This document shows positions 41,195 to 48,969 of a DNA stretch of 64,000 bases, piece by piece; position 1 is the stretch's first letter; every line of letters starts with the position of its first letter. This stretch comes from Streptomyces calvus (GTDB lineage Bacteria > Actinomycetota > Actinomycetes > Streptomycetales > Streptomycetaceae): NCBI RefSeq assembly GCF_006782915.1, contig NZ_VCNP01000055.1:62001-126000 (forward strand). The letters are read 5' to 3'. The notes below the pieces were generated by a model. It saw only the letters and a program-made list of their open reading frames with translations, was not told the DNA's origin and made no database searches. The translations under genes were made by a program, and so were the position numbers.

Positions 41195-41692
41195 GTGCAA
41201 CGGATTCCAGAGAAGATCCACGAGCTCACGGTCGGCCAGCTCTCCGACCGCAGCGGCGCCGCCGTCTCGGCCCTGCACTTCTACGAGTCCAAGGGCCTGA
41301 TCAGCAGTCGCCGCACCTCGGGCAACCAGCGGCGCTACACCCGTGACACCCTGCGCCGCGTCGCCTTCATCCGTGCCGCCCAACGCGTCGGCATCCCACT
41401 GGCCACCATCCGCGAGGCGCTCGCCGAACTCCCCGAGGAGCGCACGCCCACCCGCGAGGACTGGGCCCGCCTCTCCGAGGCCTGGCGCTCCGAGCTGGAC
41501 GAGCGCATCAAGCAGCTCAACCGCCTGCGCGACCACCTCACGGACTGCATCGGCTGCGGGTGTCTCTCCCTGGACGGCTGCGTCCTGTCCAACCCGGACG
41601 ACGTCTTCGGCGAAAGCCGCGCGGGCTCCCGTCTGATGCCCGAGAACGGCACGGGCCGCCGCCGCGGGACCGGCCGGCGACGCACCGGCTGA
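41195..41692 (+). CDS. soxR: Redox-sensing MerR-family regulator SoxR
   Basis: This 165-residue protein senses redox-active molecules through a [2Fe-2S] cluster and activates transcription. The MerR winged helix covers residues 10-75 (SDRSGAAVSALHFYESKGL). A dimerising coiled coil follows. The cluster motif has Cys118, Cys121, Cys123 and Cys129 in CIGCGCLSLDGC, the same spacing as in E. coli SoxR. The C-terminus is an Arg-rich tail. In streptomycetes SoxR responds to antibiotic pigments such as actinorhodin; no such pathway is in this window. The GTG start at 41195 is supported by GAGGGG. Confidence 0.95.
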   Translation: MQRIPEKIHELTVGQLSDRSGAAVSALHFYESKGLISSRRTSGNQRRYTRDTLRRVAFIRAAQRVGIPLATIREALAELPEERTPTREDWARLSEAWRSELDERIKQLNRLRDHLTDCIGCGCLSLDGCVLSNPDDVFGESRAGSRLMPENGTGRRRGTGRRRTG

Positions 41693-41699
41693 CCACCGG

Positions 41700-41960
41700 G
41701 CCGCGGGCCACACTCGGCCACCGGCCTCCGCCCGGCCGTCGGTTCTCGCCAGGCCGTCGGTCTCCGCCAGGTCGTCGAGTGTCCGCTCGGCTGTCGGCCT
41801 CCGCCAGGTCGTCGGTGTCCGCTCGGCCACCGGCCACCGGCCACCGGCCTCCGCCAAGCCGCCGGTTTCCGCCCGGCGCCGTCGGGTTTCGCCCGGACGC
41901 TTCTCCGCCAGGTCGTCGGTGTCCGCTGGGCCGCCGGTCTCCGCTCGCCACCGGCCTCCG
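41700..41960. repeat. Degenerate tandem repeat spacer with inverted GGCCGGT heptamers
   Basis: The 429-bp spacer after soxR holds variants of CCGCCAGGTCGTCGGTGTCC, with a 23-bp exact match at 41801 and 41905 and a variant at 41765. Three ACCGGCC heptamers stand at 41829-41849, the inverse of the array at 29734. No supported gene lies between 41693 and 42121. Confidence 0.8.
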
Positions 41961-42121
41961 ACCGGCCGTCGGACACGGCGTGCCCGCGTGTGCCGCGCCG
42001 GCCGTGCATGCCGTACGTCGGGGCCCGCGCGCCGGGGTCCCGGACGGCCGGTGCGGGCTTCAGGGGTCAGCGGGGGTGCGACCGGGCGGGCGCACCCCCG
42101 CGCCCCGACGCTCTCTGTCGC

Positions 42122-42724
42122 TCAGGCGGACACCAGCAGCCGCGCCCGCCGGGCGTCCGCCAGTGCCGCGGGGGTGAGCACGGGACGCGGGACCAGGATT
42201 CCGCAGTCCGTGCACACCGGTCCGGTCGACGGCTCGTGGTCCAGGTCGTACCGCCACATGAGCCGTTCCCCCCGGCACACGGGGCAGGACGTACCCGGCT
42301 CGCGCTCCAGCGCGGCGATCAGCCGCCGCAGCACCTCGGCCAGGGGCTCCCGCGGATGCACCCGCGGATCGTCGCACCAGGCCACACCGAAACCGCCCCA
42401 GGTCAGCCGGTGCCAGTCGTCCACACTGCCCGGCCGGCGCAACCCGTCGTGCTTCTCCTTCCTGCGGCGCTCGGCGAACTCCACCTCATAGGCCAGCCAG
42501 ACCGCCCGGGCCTCCTCCAGTTCGTCCAGTGCGGCCACGAGCCGCGCCGGGTCGACGGAGCGGTCCTCGGGATCGAACCCGGCCCGCGAGCACAGATGGT
42601 CCCAGGTCGCACGGTGCCCGTAGGGAGCGAACCGCTCCAGGCACTTGCGCAGCGAGTAGCGCCGCAGCGCCAGATCGCACCGTGGATCTCGGACCTGTCT
42701 CGCCAGACTTCGGAAACCGGCCAT
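42122..42724 (-). CDS. Conserved-type protein with C-terminal zinc ribbon
   Basis: I do not recognise a named family. The 200-residue protein is helical and basic at the N-terminus (FRSLARQVRDPRCDLALRRY), with many Trp and charged residues in the middle. It ends with a Cys4 zinc-ribbon-like unit: CPVCRGE near residue 145 and CTDCG near 173. Zinc binding, and perhaps nucleic-acid contact, is inferred from that. Start ATG 42724 gives good codon bias throughout. It is a single gene with nothing related around it. Confidence 0.65.
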   Translation of the reverse strand: MAGFRSLARQVRDPRCDLALRRYSLRKCLERFAPYGHRATWDHLCSRAGFDPEDRSVDPARLVAALDELEEARAVWLAYEVEFAERRRKEKHDGLRRPGSVDDWHRLTWGGFGVAWCDDPRVHPREPLAEVLRRLIAALEREPGTSCPVCRGERLMWRYDLDHEPSTGPVCTDCGILVPRPVLTPAALADARRARLLVSA

Positions 42725-43118
42725 CGTCCTGCACCTCCGTCACACCTGCACCTGTAATCCGGTCACTTCGGCGTCGTCGAACGGACGTCGCCGAATAGAC
42801 GTATCGACACGCGAATCGGCTCCATCCTTTTTTCGATGGCCCCCGGCAGCCGGTCGCAGGGACGTGCGGGCCAACTTCCTTGGCCCGTGCTTCAGTTGTG
42901 GTCGCTCATGGGGAGATACCGGCGGTAACCCGCTCCGTGCCCTCCCGTGCGGAAGAGCGTCTCCTCGACAGCCCGATAACTCCCCACGGCTTCCACGGGT
43001 TCCTGAAGCGGCCCCCGATATGCACACCGGCCGCTGCCGCCCCGCCCCGGGGCGGGCCCTTCGGAAACGTCCGTGACCGTGACATCGCAGGTCGGCGCGC
43101 GGCACTGCCCGCAAACGG
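42725..43118. other. Gene-free spacer
   Basis: About 390 bp without a convincing coding frame. It includes an inverted pair TTCGGCG/CGCCGAA near 42764-42790 and a locally A+T-richer patch (CCTTTTTTCGATGG) near 42830. Nothing else is recognised. Confidence 0.5.
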
Positions 43119-43153
43119 ACGGCGGCGGGCCGCTTCCCGCAGCCCGCCGCCGT
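43119..43153 (-). terminator. Terminator after the NamZ-type gene
   Basis: ACGGCGGCGGGC pairs perfectly with GCCCGCCGCCGT over an 11-nt loop, 17 bp past the stop of the minus-strand gene, followed on that strand by CCGTTTGC. Confidence 0.85.
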
Positions 43154-43169
43154 TGTGTGTCCCGCCCGC

Positions 43170-44426
43170 TCAGCGGTAGAGCAGGTACTCCTGCCGTATC
43201 CGCCGGAAGGCCGCCAACTCCTCCTGCCAGCCGGCCACCACCTCGTCCGTGTCCGCCCCCGCGTCGATCATCGTGCGCACCAGGGTGGAACCGGTGAGCT
43301 TGTCGATCCAGTGGTCCGGGCGCCAGGCGAAGCCGCTGAACGACCGCTTGGCCGTGACCAGCAGTCCGATCCCGGTCCGCACCGGGTCGAACGCCTCGCG
43401 GTCGTGCACATGCAGCTGCACGCCCCCGATGGTCTTGCCCTGGAACTTGGAGAACGTCGGCGCGAAGTACGCCTCCCGGAACCGCACGCCGGCCATCTCC
43501 AGCTCGTTCGCCGCGGCCGCCCAGCGCCCCTCGATCCCCTCGGCGCCCAGCAGCTCGAACGGCCGGGTGGTGCCGCGCCCCTCGGACAGGTTGGTGCCCT
43601 CGAACAGGCACGTCCCCGCGTACACCAGCGCCGTCTCGGGCGTCGGCATGTTCGGGCTCGGCGGCACCCACGGCAGCCCGGAGGCGTCGTAGAAGTCCGA
43701 CCGCTTCCAGCCCGACATCCGCACGGTCTCCAGCTCCACCGGCGCGTCGAGGAACTCCGCGTTGAACAGCAGCGCCAGCTCCGCCACCGTCATCCCGTGC
43801 GCCTGGGAGACCGGCTGCCGCCCGACGAAGGTCGCGAACTCCTTGTGCAGCACCGGCCCCAGCGCCGCCCGCCCGGTCACCGGGTTCGGCCGGTCGAGCA
43901 CGACGAACCGCTTGCCCGCGAGCCGCGCCGCCTCCATGCAGTCGAACAGCGTCCAGATGTACGTGTAGAACCGCGCGCCCACGTCCTGTATGTCGAAGAC
44001 GACCGTGTCCACGCCGGAGGCGGTGAAGACGTCGGCCAGCGGAGCGCCGCTCTTCAGGTAGGTGTCGTAGACGGGCAGGCCGGTCGCCGGGTCGTCGTAG
44101 CGGCCCTCGGAGCCGCCCGCCTGGGCCGTCCCGCGGAAGCCGTGCTCGGGGCCGAAGACGGCGATGAGATCGACACGGTCGTCGGCGTGCATGACGTCGA
44201 CGAGGTGCCGTACGTCCCGGGTGATGCCCGTCGGGTTGGTGACGACGCCCACGCGTTGCCCGTCGAGCAGCGCGTAACCGTCCGCGGCGAGCCGTTCGAA
44301 CCCGGTGCGCAGCCGCCGGCCGCCGCCCTCCGTCCCGGCCCGCCCCGCAGCGGCCTGCGCGGGCACCGCGCCGGCCGCGACCGCGGCCGTGGTGGTGGCG
44401 AGCAGGCTCCGTCTGGACAGCTTCAT
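43170..44426 (-). CDS. Exo-beta-N-acetylmuramidase NamZ-like (DUF1343)
   Basis: This 418-residue secreted protein belongs to the DUF1343 family, whose characterised B. subtilis member NamZ removes terminal N-acetylmuramic acid from peptidoglycan fragments. A twin-arginine-type signal (KLSRRSLLAT, then a hydrophobic stretch to AQAA) sends it out. Family signs are GVVTNPTGI near residue 60, FGPEHGFRG near 90 and FDIQDVGARFYTYIWTL near 145. They continue with LDRPNPV near 180, NMPTPETALVYAGTCLFEGT near 258 and LHVHDREAF near 340. Likely use is recycling of wall fragments outside the membrane. Confidence 0.88.
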   Translation of the reverse strand: MKLSRRSLLATTTAAVAAGAVPAQAAAGRAGTEGGGRRLRTGFERLAADGYALLDGQRVGVVTNPTGITRDVRHLVDVMHADDRVDLIAVFGPEHGFRGTAQAGGSEGRYDDPATGLPVYDTYLKSGAPLADVFTASGVDTVVFDIQDVGARFYTYIWTLFDCMEAARLAGKRFVVLDRPNPVTGRAALGPVLHKEFATFVGRQPVSQAHGMTVAELALLFNAEFLDAPVELETVRMSGWKRSDFYDASGLPWVPPSPNMPTPETALVYAGTCLFEGTNLSEGRGTTRPFELLGAEGIEGRWAAAANELEMAGVRFREAYFAPTFSKFQGKTIGGVQLHVHDREAFDPVRTGIGLLVTAKRSFSGFAWRPDHWIDKLTGSTLVRTMIDAGADTDEVVAGWQEELAAFRRIRQEYLLYR

Positions 44427-44537
44427 ACAGTGACCTCCGTGATCGCGGCCGGTGTCATGACCACGCACGCTAGCGCGCCTGACGGCCCCGGGGAACGAAG
44501 CGGACCGACCTCGCGCGGAACACCCCTTCCGCCCTCC

Positions 44538-44556
44538 ATACCGACCGGTTAGTCTG
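44538..44556 (+). promoter_or_regulatory. ACCGGT-class operator before the SDR-ligase-TetR operon
   Basis: ATACCGACCGGTTAGTCTG, with palindromic core ACCGACCGGTTAGT, lies 39-57 bp before the SDR start. It matches 15 of 19 bases at both 51252 and 34398. The TetR encoded last in this operon is the natural candidate binder. Confidence 0.68.
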
Positions 44557-44594
44557 TCGCCGGTAGCAGCCGGGAGCCGCGTCGAAGGAGACCG

Positions 44595-45368
44595 ATGGTG
44601 CAAACCGTGCAGGATGCGAAGGTGGTCGTCACCGGAGCCGGAGGCGGCATCGGAGCGGCGCTCGCCCGCCGCTTCGCCGCCCAGGGGGCACGGGTCGTCG
44701 TCAACGACCTGGACGCCGACCGGGCGAAGGCCGTCGCCGAGGAGATCGGCGGCCTCGCCGTCCCGGGCGACGCCTCCACGATCGTCGCCGAGGCCCGCGA
44801 CGCCCTCGGCGGGACGGTCGACGTCTACTGCGCCAACGCCGGCGTCGGCCGCGACGGCGGCGAGCCCGGCGAACCGCTCGACGAGCAGGGCTGGGCGCTC
44901 TCCTGGGACGTCAACGTGATGGCGCACGTCCGCGCGGCGCACACGCTGCTCCCGGACTGGCTGGAACGCGGCAGCGGCCGCTTCGTCTCCACCGTCTCCG
45001 CCGCCGGACTCCTCACCATGATCGGCACCGCTCCGTACAGCGTCACCAAGCACGGCGCCTACGCCTTCGCCGAGTGGCTGTCGCTGACCTACCGCCACCG
45101 CGGGATCAAGGTCCACGCGATCTGCCCGCAGGGCGTGCGCACCGACATGCTCGACGCCAGCGGCAGCGCCGGCGCACTCGTCCTCGAGCCGACCGCGATC
45201 GAACCGGAGGACGTGGCCGACGCCCTCTTCCGCGGCATCGAGGAGGACCGCTTCCTGATCCTGCCGCACCCGGAGGTCGCCGAGTACTACCGGGCCCGCG
45301 CCGGCGACCCCGACCGCTGGCTCACCGGCATGAACCGCCTCCAGCAGCAGTGGGAGGCGACCCGGTGA
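44595..45368 (+). CDS. Short-chain dehydrogenase/reductase
   Basis: This 257-residue SDR reduces or oxidises a carbonyl/hydroxyl using NAD(P). The cofactor motif TGAGGGIGAAL lies at residue 14, NAG in CANAGVGRDG near 80, catalytic Ser in VSAAGLL near 138, and YSVTKHG near 155 (Tyr, Lys). It is the first gene of an operon with an acyl-CoA ligase (GTGA overlap) and TetR. The likely substrate is a hydroxyacyl or long-chain alcohol, inferred only from context. GAAGGAG precedes ATG 44595. Confidence 0.9.
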   Translation: MVQTVQDAKVVVTGAGGGIGAALARRFAAQGARVVVNDLDADRAKAVAEEIGGLAVPGDASTIVAEARDALGGTVDVYCANAGVGRDGGEPGEPLDEQGWALSWDVNVMAHVRAAHTLLPDWLERGSGRFVSTVSAAGLLTMIGTAPYSVTKHGAYAFAEWLSLTYRHRGIKVHAICPQGVRTDMLDASGSAGALVLEPTAIEPEDVADALFRGIEEDRFLILPHPEVAEYYRARAGDPDRWLTGMNRLQQQWEATR

Positions 45369-47026
45369 CCGGCTCCCGCTACGCCGCCAAACCCTGGCTG
45401 TCCCTCCTCACCGACGCCCAGCGCGCCCCCGTCGACCCCGCCGACTCCCTGGTGCACGCCCTGCGCCGGACGGCCGCCGAGACCCCCGAGCGCACCTTCC
45501 TCGCCTACTTCGACGGCCGTCTGACCTACCGGGAGGCCGACGAGCTCAGCGACTCCGTCGCCGGACACCTCGCCGCCCGCGGCCTGGAGCGCGGCGACCG
45601 GGTGGCGATCCTGCTGCAGAACTCCCCGCTCTTCGTGCTCGCCCTGCTCGGCGCGTGGAAGGCGGGCGCGGTGGTGGTGCCAGTCAATCCGATGTACAAG
45701 TCGGGCGAGGTGACCCACGTCCTGCGGGACGGCGACGTGGCCGCGCTGATCTGCTCCGACCGGGCCTGGGAGACGTACCTGCGCGAGACGGCCGCCGGCT
45801 CACCGGTGCGGATCGTGCTCACCGCCTGCGAGCTGGACTTCCAGACCCGCGGCGACACCCGCGTGCTCACCTTCGAGCGGCTGCCGCAGGCACCGGACGC
45901 CGACGACCTCACCACCGTCGCCCGGCAGGGCCACCGGCCTCCCGAGAACCGCGACCCCGCGCCCGACGGCACGGCCCTCATCAGCTACACCTCGGGCACC
46001 AGCGGCACCCCCAAGGGCGCCACCAACACGCACCGCAACATCATGTACAACGCCGAACGGCAGCGCACCGGCCTCGGCCTGCCCGAGGCGCCCGTGTACT
46101 TCGCGCTCGCGCCGCTGTTCCACATCACCGGCATGGTGTGCCAGCTCGGCGCCTGCCTGAACAGCGCCGGCACGCTCGTCCTGGCCTACCGCTTCGAGGC
46201 CGGTGTGGTGCTGGACGCCTTCGCCGAGCACCGGCCGCACTACACCGTCGGCCCGTCCACGGCCTTCATGGCGCTGGCCGCCCACCCCGGCGCGAGCCGC
46301 GACCACTTCTCCTCCTTCCGGGTGATCTCCTCCGGCGGCGCCCCGCTGCCGCCCGCCCTGGTGGAGAAGTTCCGGGCCGGTTTCGGGCCGTACATCCGCA
46401 ACGGCTACGGGCTGACCGAGTGCACCGCGCCCTGCGCCTCCGTCCCGCCGCACCTGGAGGCGCCCGTGGACGAGGCCTCCGGCACGCTGGCGGTGGGCGT
46501 GCCCGGGCCCGACACCGTCGTGCGGATCGTGGACGACCGCGGCGAGGAGCTGCCCTTCGGCGAGCAGGGCGAGATCGTGGTGCGCGGGCCGCAGGTCGTT
46601 CCCGGGTACTGGGGACGGCCCGACGCCACCGCCGAGACCTTCCCGGACGGCGAGCTGCGCACCGGCGACATCGGCTTCATGGACGAGCGGGGCTGGCTCT
46701 ACGTCGTCGACCGCAAGAAGGACATGATCAACGCGTCCGGTTTCAAGGTGTGGCCGCGCGAGGTCGAGGACGTGCTCTACACGCACCCGGCGGTCCGCGA
46801 GGCCGCCGTCGTGGGCGTGCCCGACGGGTACCGCGGGGAGACCGTCAAGGCCTTCATCAGCCTGCGCCCCGGAACGGAGGCGGACCCGGCCGCGCTCGCC
46901 GCGTACTGCAAGGAGAGACTGGCCGCCTACAAGTATCCGCGCCAGGTGGAGATCCTGCCGGACTTGCCGAAGACGGCGAGTGGGAAGATCCTCCGTCGGG
47001 AACTGCGTTCCCCGGCCCACGACTGA
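45365..47026 (+). CDS. Acyl-CoA synthetase (AMP-forming)
   Basis: This 553-residue adenylate-forming enzyme activates a carboxylic acid with ATP and joins it to CoA. ATP loop YTSGTSGTPKGAT lies near residue 204, the adenine motif NGYGLTE near 345, the hinge region DRKKDMINASGFKVWP near 448 and the catalytic Lys in PKTASGKILRREL near 540. These are standard for medium- to long-chain fatty acid ligases. GTG 45365 overlaps the SDR stop as GTGA. Together with SDR and TetR it makes a compact acyl-acid activation operon. Confidence 0.93.
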   Translation: MTGSRYAAKPWLSLLTDAQRAPVDPADSLVHALRRTAAETPERTFLAYFDGRLTYREADELSDSVAGHLAARGLERGDRVAILLQNSPLFVLALLGAWKAGAVVVPVNPMYKSGEVTHVLRDGDVAALICSDRAWETYLRETAAGSPVRIVLTACELDFQTRGDTRVLTFERLPQAPDADDLTTVARQGHRPPENRDPAPDGTALISYTSGTSGTPKGATNTHRNIMYNAERQRTGLGLPEAPVYFALAPLFHITGMVCQLGACLNSAGTLVLAYRFEAGVVLDAFAEHRPHYTVGPSTAFMALAAHPGASRDHFSSFRVISSGGAPLPPALVEKFRAGFGPYIRNGYGLTECTAPCASVPPHLEAPVDEASGTLAVGVPGPDTVVRIVDDRGEELPFGEQGEIVVRGPQVVPGYWGRPDATAETFPDGELRTGDIGFMDERGWLYVVDRKKDMINASGFKVWPREVEDVLYTHPAVREAAVVGVPDGYRGETVKAFISLRPGTEADPAALAAYCKERLAAYKYPRQVEILPDLPKTASGKILRRELRSPAHD

Positions 47027-47070
47027 CCCACGGCTGACCCACGACAACGACGAGCGACACGGAAAGGCGG

Positions 47071-47673
47071 GTGGCGGCAGTGCCCAGGACCACGGACGGG
47101 GACGGTACGCCGGTGCCGCAGCGGCTCCTGGCCGCCGCCACCCGGCTCTTCGCCGAGCAGGGCTACGACCGCACCTCCGTGCAGGAGATCGTCGAGGCGG
47201 CCGGCGTCACCAAGGGAGCGCTCTACCACTACTTCGGCTCCAAGGACGACCTGCTGCACGAGGTGTACGCGCGCGTGCTGCGCCTCCAGCAGGAACGCCT
47301 GGACCACTTCGCGGACGCCGACGAACCGATCGAGAAGCGGCTGCGCGGCGCGGCGGCCGACGTCGTCGTCACCACGATCGAGAACCTCGACGACGCGTCG
47401 ATCTTCTTCCGCTCCATGCACCACCTGAGCCCGGAGAAGAACAAGCAGGTGCGCGCCGAGCGCCGCCGCTACCACGAACGCTTCCGCGCGCTGATCGAGG
47501 AGGGCCAGCGGGCGGGCGTCTTCTCCACGGCGACCCCGGCCGACCTCGTGGTCGACTACCACTTCGGCTCCGTGCACCACCTGTCGACCTGGTACCGCCC
47601 CGACGGCCCGCTCAGCCCCCAGGAGGTCGCCGACCACCTGGCCGACCTGCTGCTGCGGGCGCTGCGCCCCTAG
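47071..47673 (+). CDS. TetR-family regulator
   Basis: This 200-residue regulator has the HTH at residues 15-60 (RLLAAATRLFAEQGYDRTSV, then VEAAGVTKGALYHYF). The C-terminal helices resemble those of fatty-acid regulators in the actinobacterial FadR/KstR-like group. It closes the SDR-ligase operon (44-bp gap). The site at 44538 and relatives at 51252 and 34398 would be candidate operators. GTG 47071 and GTG 47080 are both possible; GGAAAGG favours the latter. Its end overlaps the convergent LysR gene by 62 bp. Confidence 0.87.
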   Translation: MAAVPRTTDGDGTPVPQRLLAAATRLFAEQGYDRTSVQEIVEAAGVTKGALYHYFGSKDDLLHEVYARVLRLQQERLDHFADADEPIEKRLRGAAADVVVTTIENLDDASIFFRSMHHLSPEKNKQVRAERRRYHERFRALIEEGQRAGVFSTATPADLVVDYHFGSVHHLSTWYRPDGPLSPQEVADHLADLLLRALRP

Positions 47674-48553
47674 GGACGTCCCCGCCGCGCGTCAGGTGAT
47701 CGAGCAGGGCCGCCGCCGCGGGGTTGCGTGGCCGCGGCCCGCGCCCGGCCAGCACCACCGTGCGCCCCGGATCCGGCTGCCGCACCGCCACGCACGGCAG
47801 TCCCGCCCGCTCACCGATCGGCCGCGGCACGAACGCCACCCCGATCCCGGCCCGCACCAGCTCCACCAGCAGTCCGGCCTGCGTCACGTCGCAGGTGATC
47901 CGCCGCCGGAGCCCGCAGTGCGCGGCCAGCCGCCGCACCGCCGTCTCCAGCCCGGTCCCCGCGCGGAAGTCCACGAACGGCTCCTCGGCGAGATCCCTGA
48001 CCAGGGTCCGCCCGGCCGCCGCCAGCGGATGCCCCGGCGCCGTGATCAGCACCAGCTCCTCGTGCCAGGTCGCGTGCACCGCCAGCCCCTCCGGCAACTC
48101 CCGCGCGTCCGGCGCGAGATACGCCAGGTCCAGCTCGCCCGCCCGCAGCGCCTCGGTCAGTTCGTCCACCGTGGCGTCCCGGACGGAGACCTGGATCCCG
48201 GGGAACTCCTGGTGGAAGGCGGCCAGTTCGCCGGGCAGATCGACGCAGGTCAGCGTCTGGATGGTGCCGATGGCCACCCGGCCGGTGTGCAGCCCGGCCA
48301 CCGCCGCCACCGCCTCCCGCGCGGACCGCGCCCCGGCCAGCAGCGCCCGCGCCTGCGGCAGCAGTGCGCGCCCGGCCTCGGTGAGCACGACCTTCCGGCC
48401 GGTGCGGTCGAACAGATCGGCGCCCAGCTCCCGTTCCAGATCGCGGATCGAGGTGCTGAGCGCCGACTGCACGATCAGCTCGGCGCGGGCGGCGGCGGTG
48501 AAGCTTCCCTCGGTGACGACCGCCATGAAGTGGCGGAGCTGACGGATCTCCAT
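47612..48553 (-). CDS. LysR-family transcriptional regulator
   Basis: This 313-residue regulator has a LysR HTH (residues 1-60: RQLRHFMAVVTEGSFTAAAR, LSTSIRDLERELGADLFDR) and a periplasmic-binding-like effector domain from about 90. The last 25 residues are a Gly/Pro/Ala/Arg-rich extension overlapping the tetR gene. LysR proteins usually control a divergent neighbour; the only divergent frame is the 48-residue one at 48629, cut by a palindromic element. A former target gene may thus have been lost. Confidence 0.9.
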   Translation of the reverse strand: MEIRQLRHFMAVVTEGSFTAAARAELIVQSALSTSIRDLERELGADLFDRTGRKVVLTEAGRALLPQARALLAGARSAREAVAAVAGLHTGRVAIGTIQTLTCVDLPGELAAFHQEFPGIQVSVRDATVDELTEALRAGELDLAYLAPDARELPEGLAVHATWHEELVLITAPGHPLAAAGRTLVRDLAEEPFVDFRAGTGLETAVRRLAAHCGLRRRITCDVTQAGLLVELVRAGIGVAFVPRPIGERAGLPCVAVRQPDPGRTVVLAGRGPRPRNPAAAALLDHLTRGGDVPRGAAPAAAGRPGGRRPPGG

Positions 48554-48628
48554 CCATCGATTCTAGAGATCGAGCCCAGCGAAACCATCTGTTGGACCGC
48601 TGGGCCGGCACGAACCGATGCTGAGCGC

Positions 48629-48775
48629 ATGGATCTCGTACCGGCCCTGTGGACCAGCGCCCACGCTCCCGACGCCCCCGCCGCGCGCCGCCTCGTGGCC
48701 CGCACGCTGCTGCGCCTGCGCGACTTCCTGCGCACCCTGGCGCTGACGGACCACACGCCGTCCGGCGGCTACTAG
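48629..48775 (+). CDS. Short protein or gene remnant abutting a palindromic element
   Basis: A 48-residue frame with near-total G/C at third positions, divergent from lysR. Arg/Leu-rich helix in the second half (ARRLVARTLLRLRDFLRTL) and ending in TPSGGY. Its TAG stop is the first triplet of the inverted-repeat element, so the original end may be missing. No good ribosome site. Function unknown. Confidence 0.4.
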   Translation: MDLVPALWTSAHAPDAPAARRLVARTLLRLRDFLRTLALTDHTPSGGY

Positions 48776-48961
48776 GGCCTGTCGTTTGGATCATGTCGGT
48801 TTCGCGGGGCGTGGCACGCACATCTGCAGCGTTGTCGTCGGTTGTCGACGCTCCGCGTCGCCGCCCTCCTCCGCCTTGCAGCTGCACGCACCACGCCCCG
48901 CTCGGGTGGGCTTAGAAGCGCTGCGTCTCCCAGCCGACCTGATCCAAAACGACAGACCCTA
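48773..48961. mobile_element. MITE-like element, about 189 bp
   Basis: The element ends in imperfect inverted repeats: TAGGGCCTGTCGTTTGG on the left and, read from the right, TAGGGTCTGTCGTTTTGG, each continuing as GATCA-GTCGG. Inner arms also pair (CGGGGCGTGG at 48805 with CCACGCCCCG at 48891), ending in a CGTCG-gttgt-CGACG tip near 48836-48850. It codes for no protein. This suits a non-autonomous insertion element moved by a transposase supplied elsewhere. It occupies the gap between a short frame and the ACAD gene. Confidence 0.8.
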
Positions 48962-48969
48962 GCGGGGTT

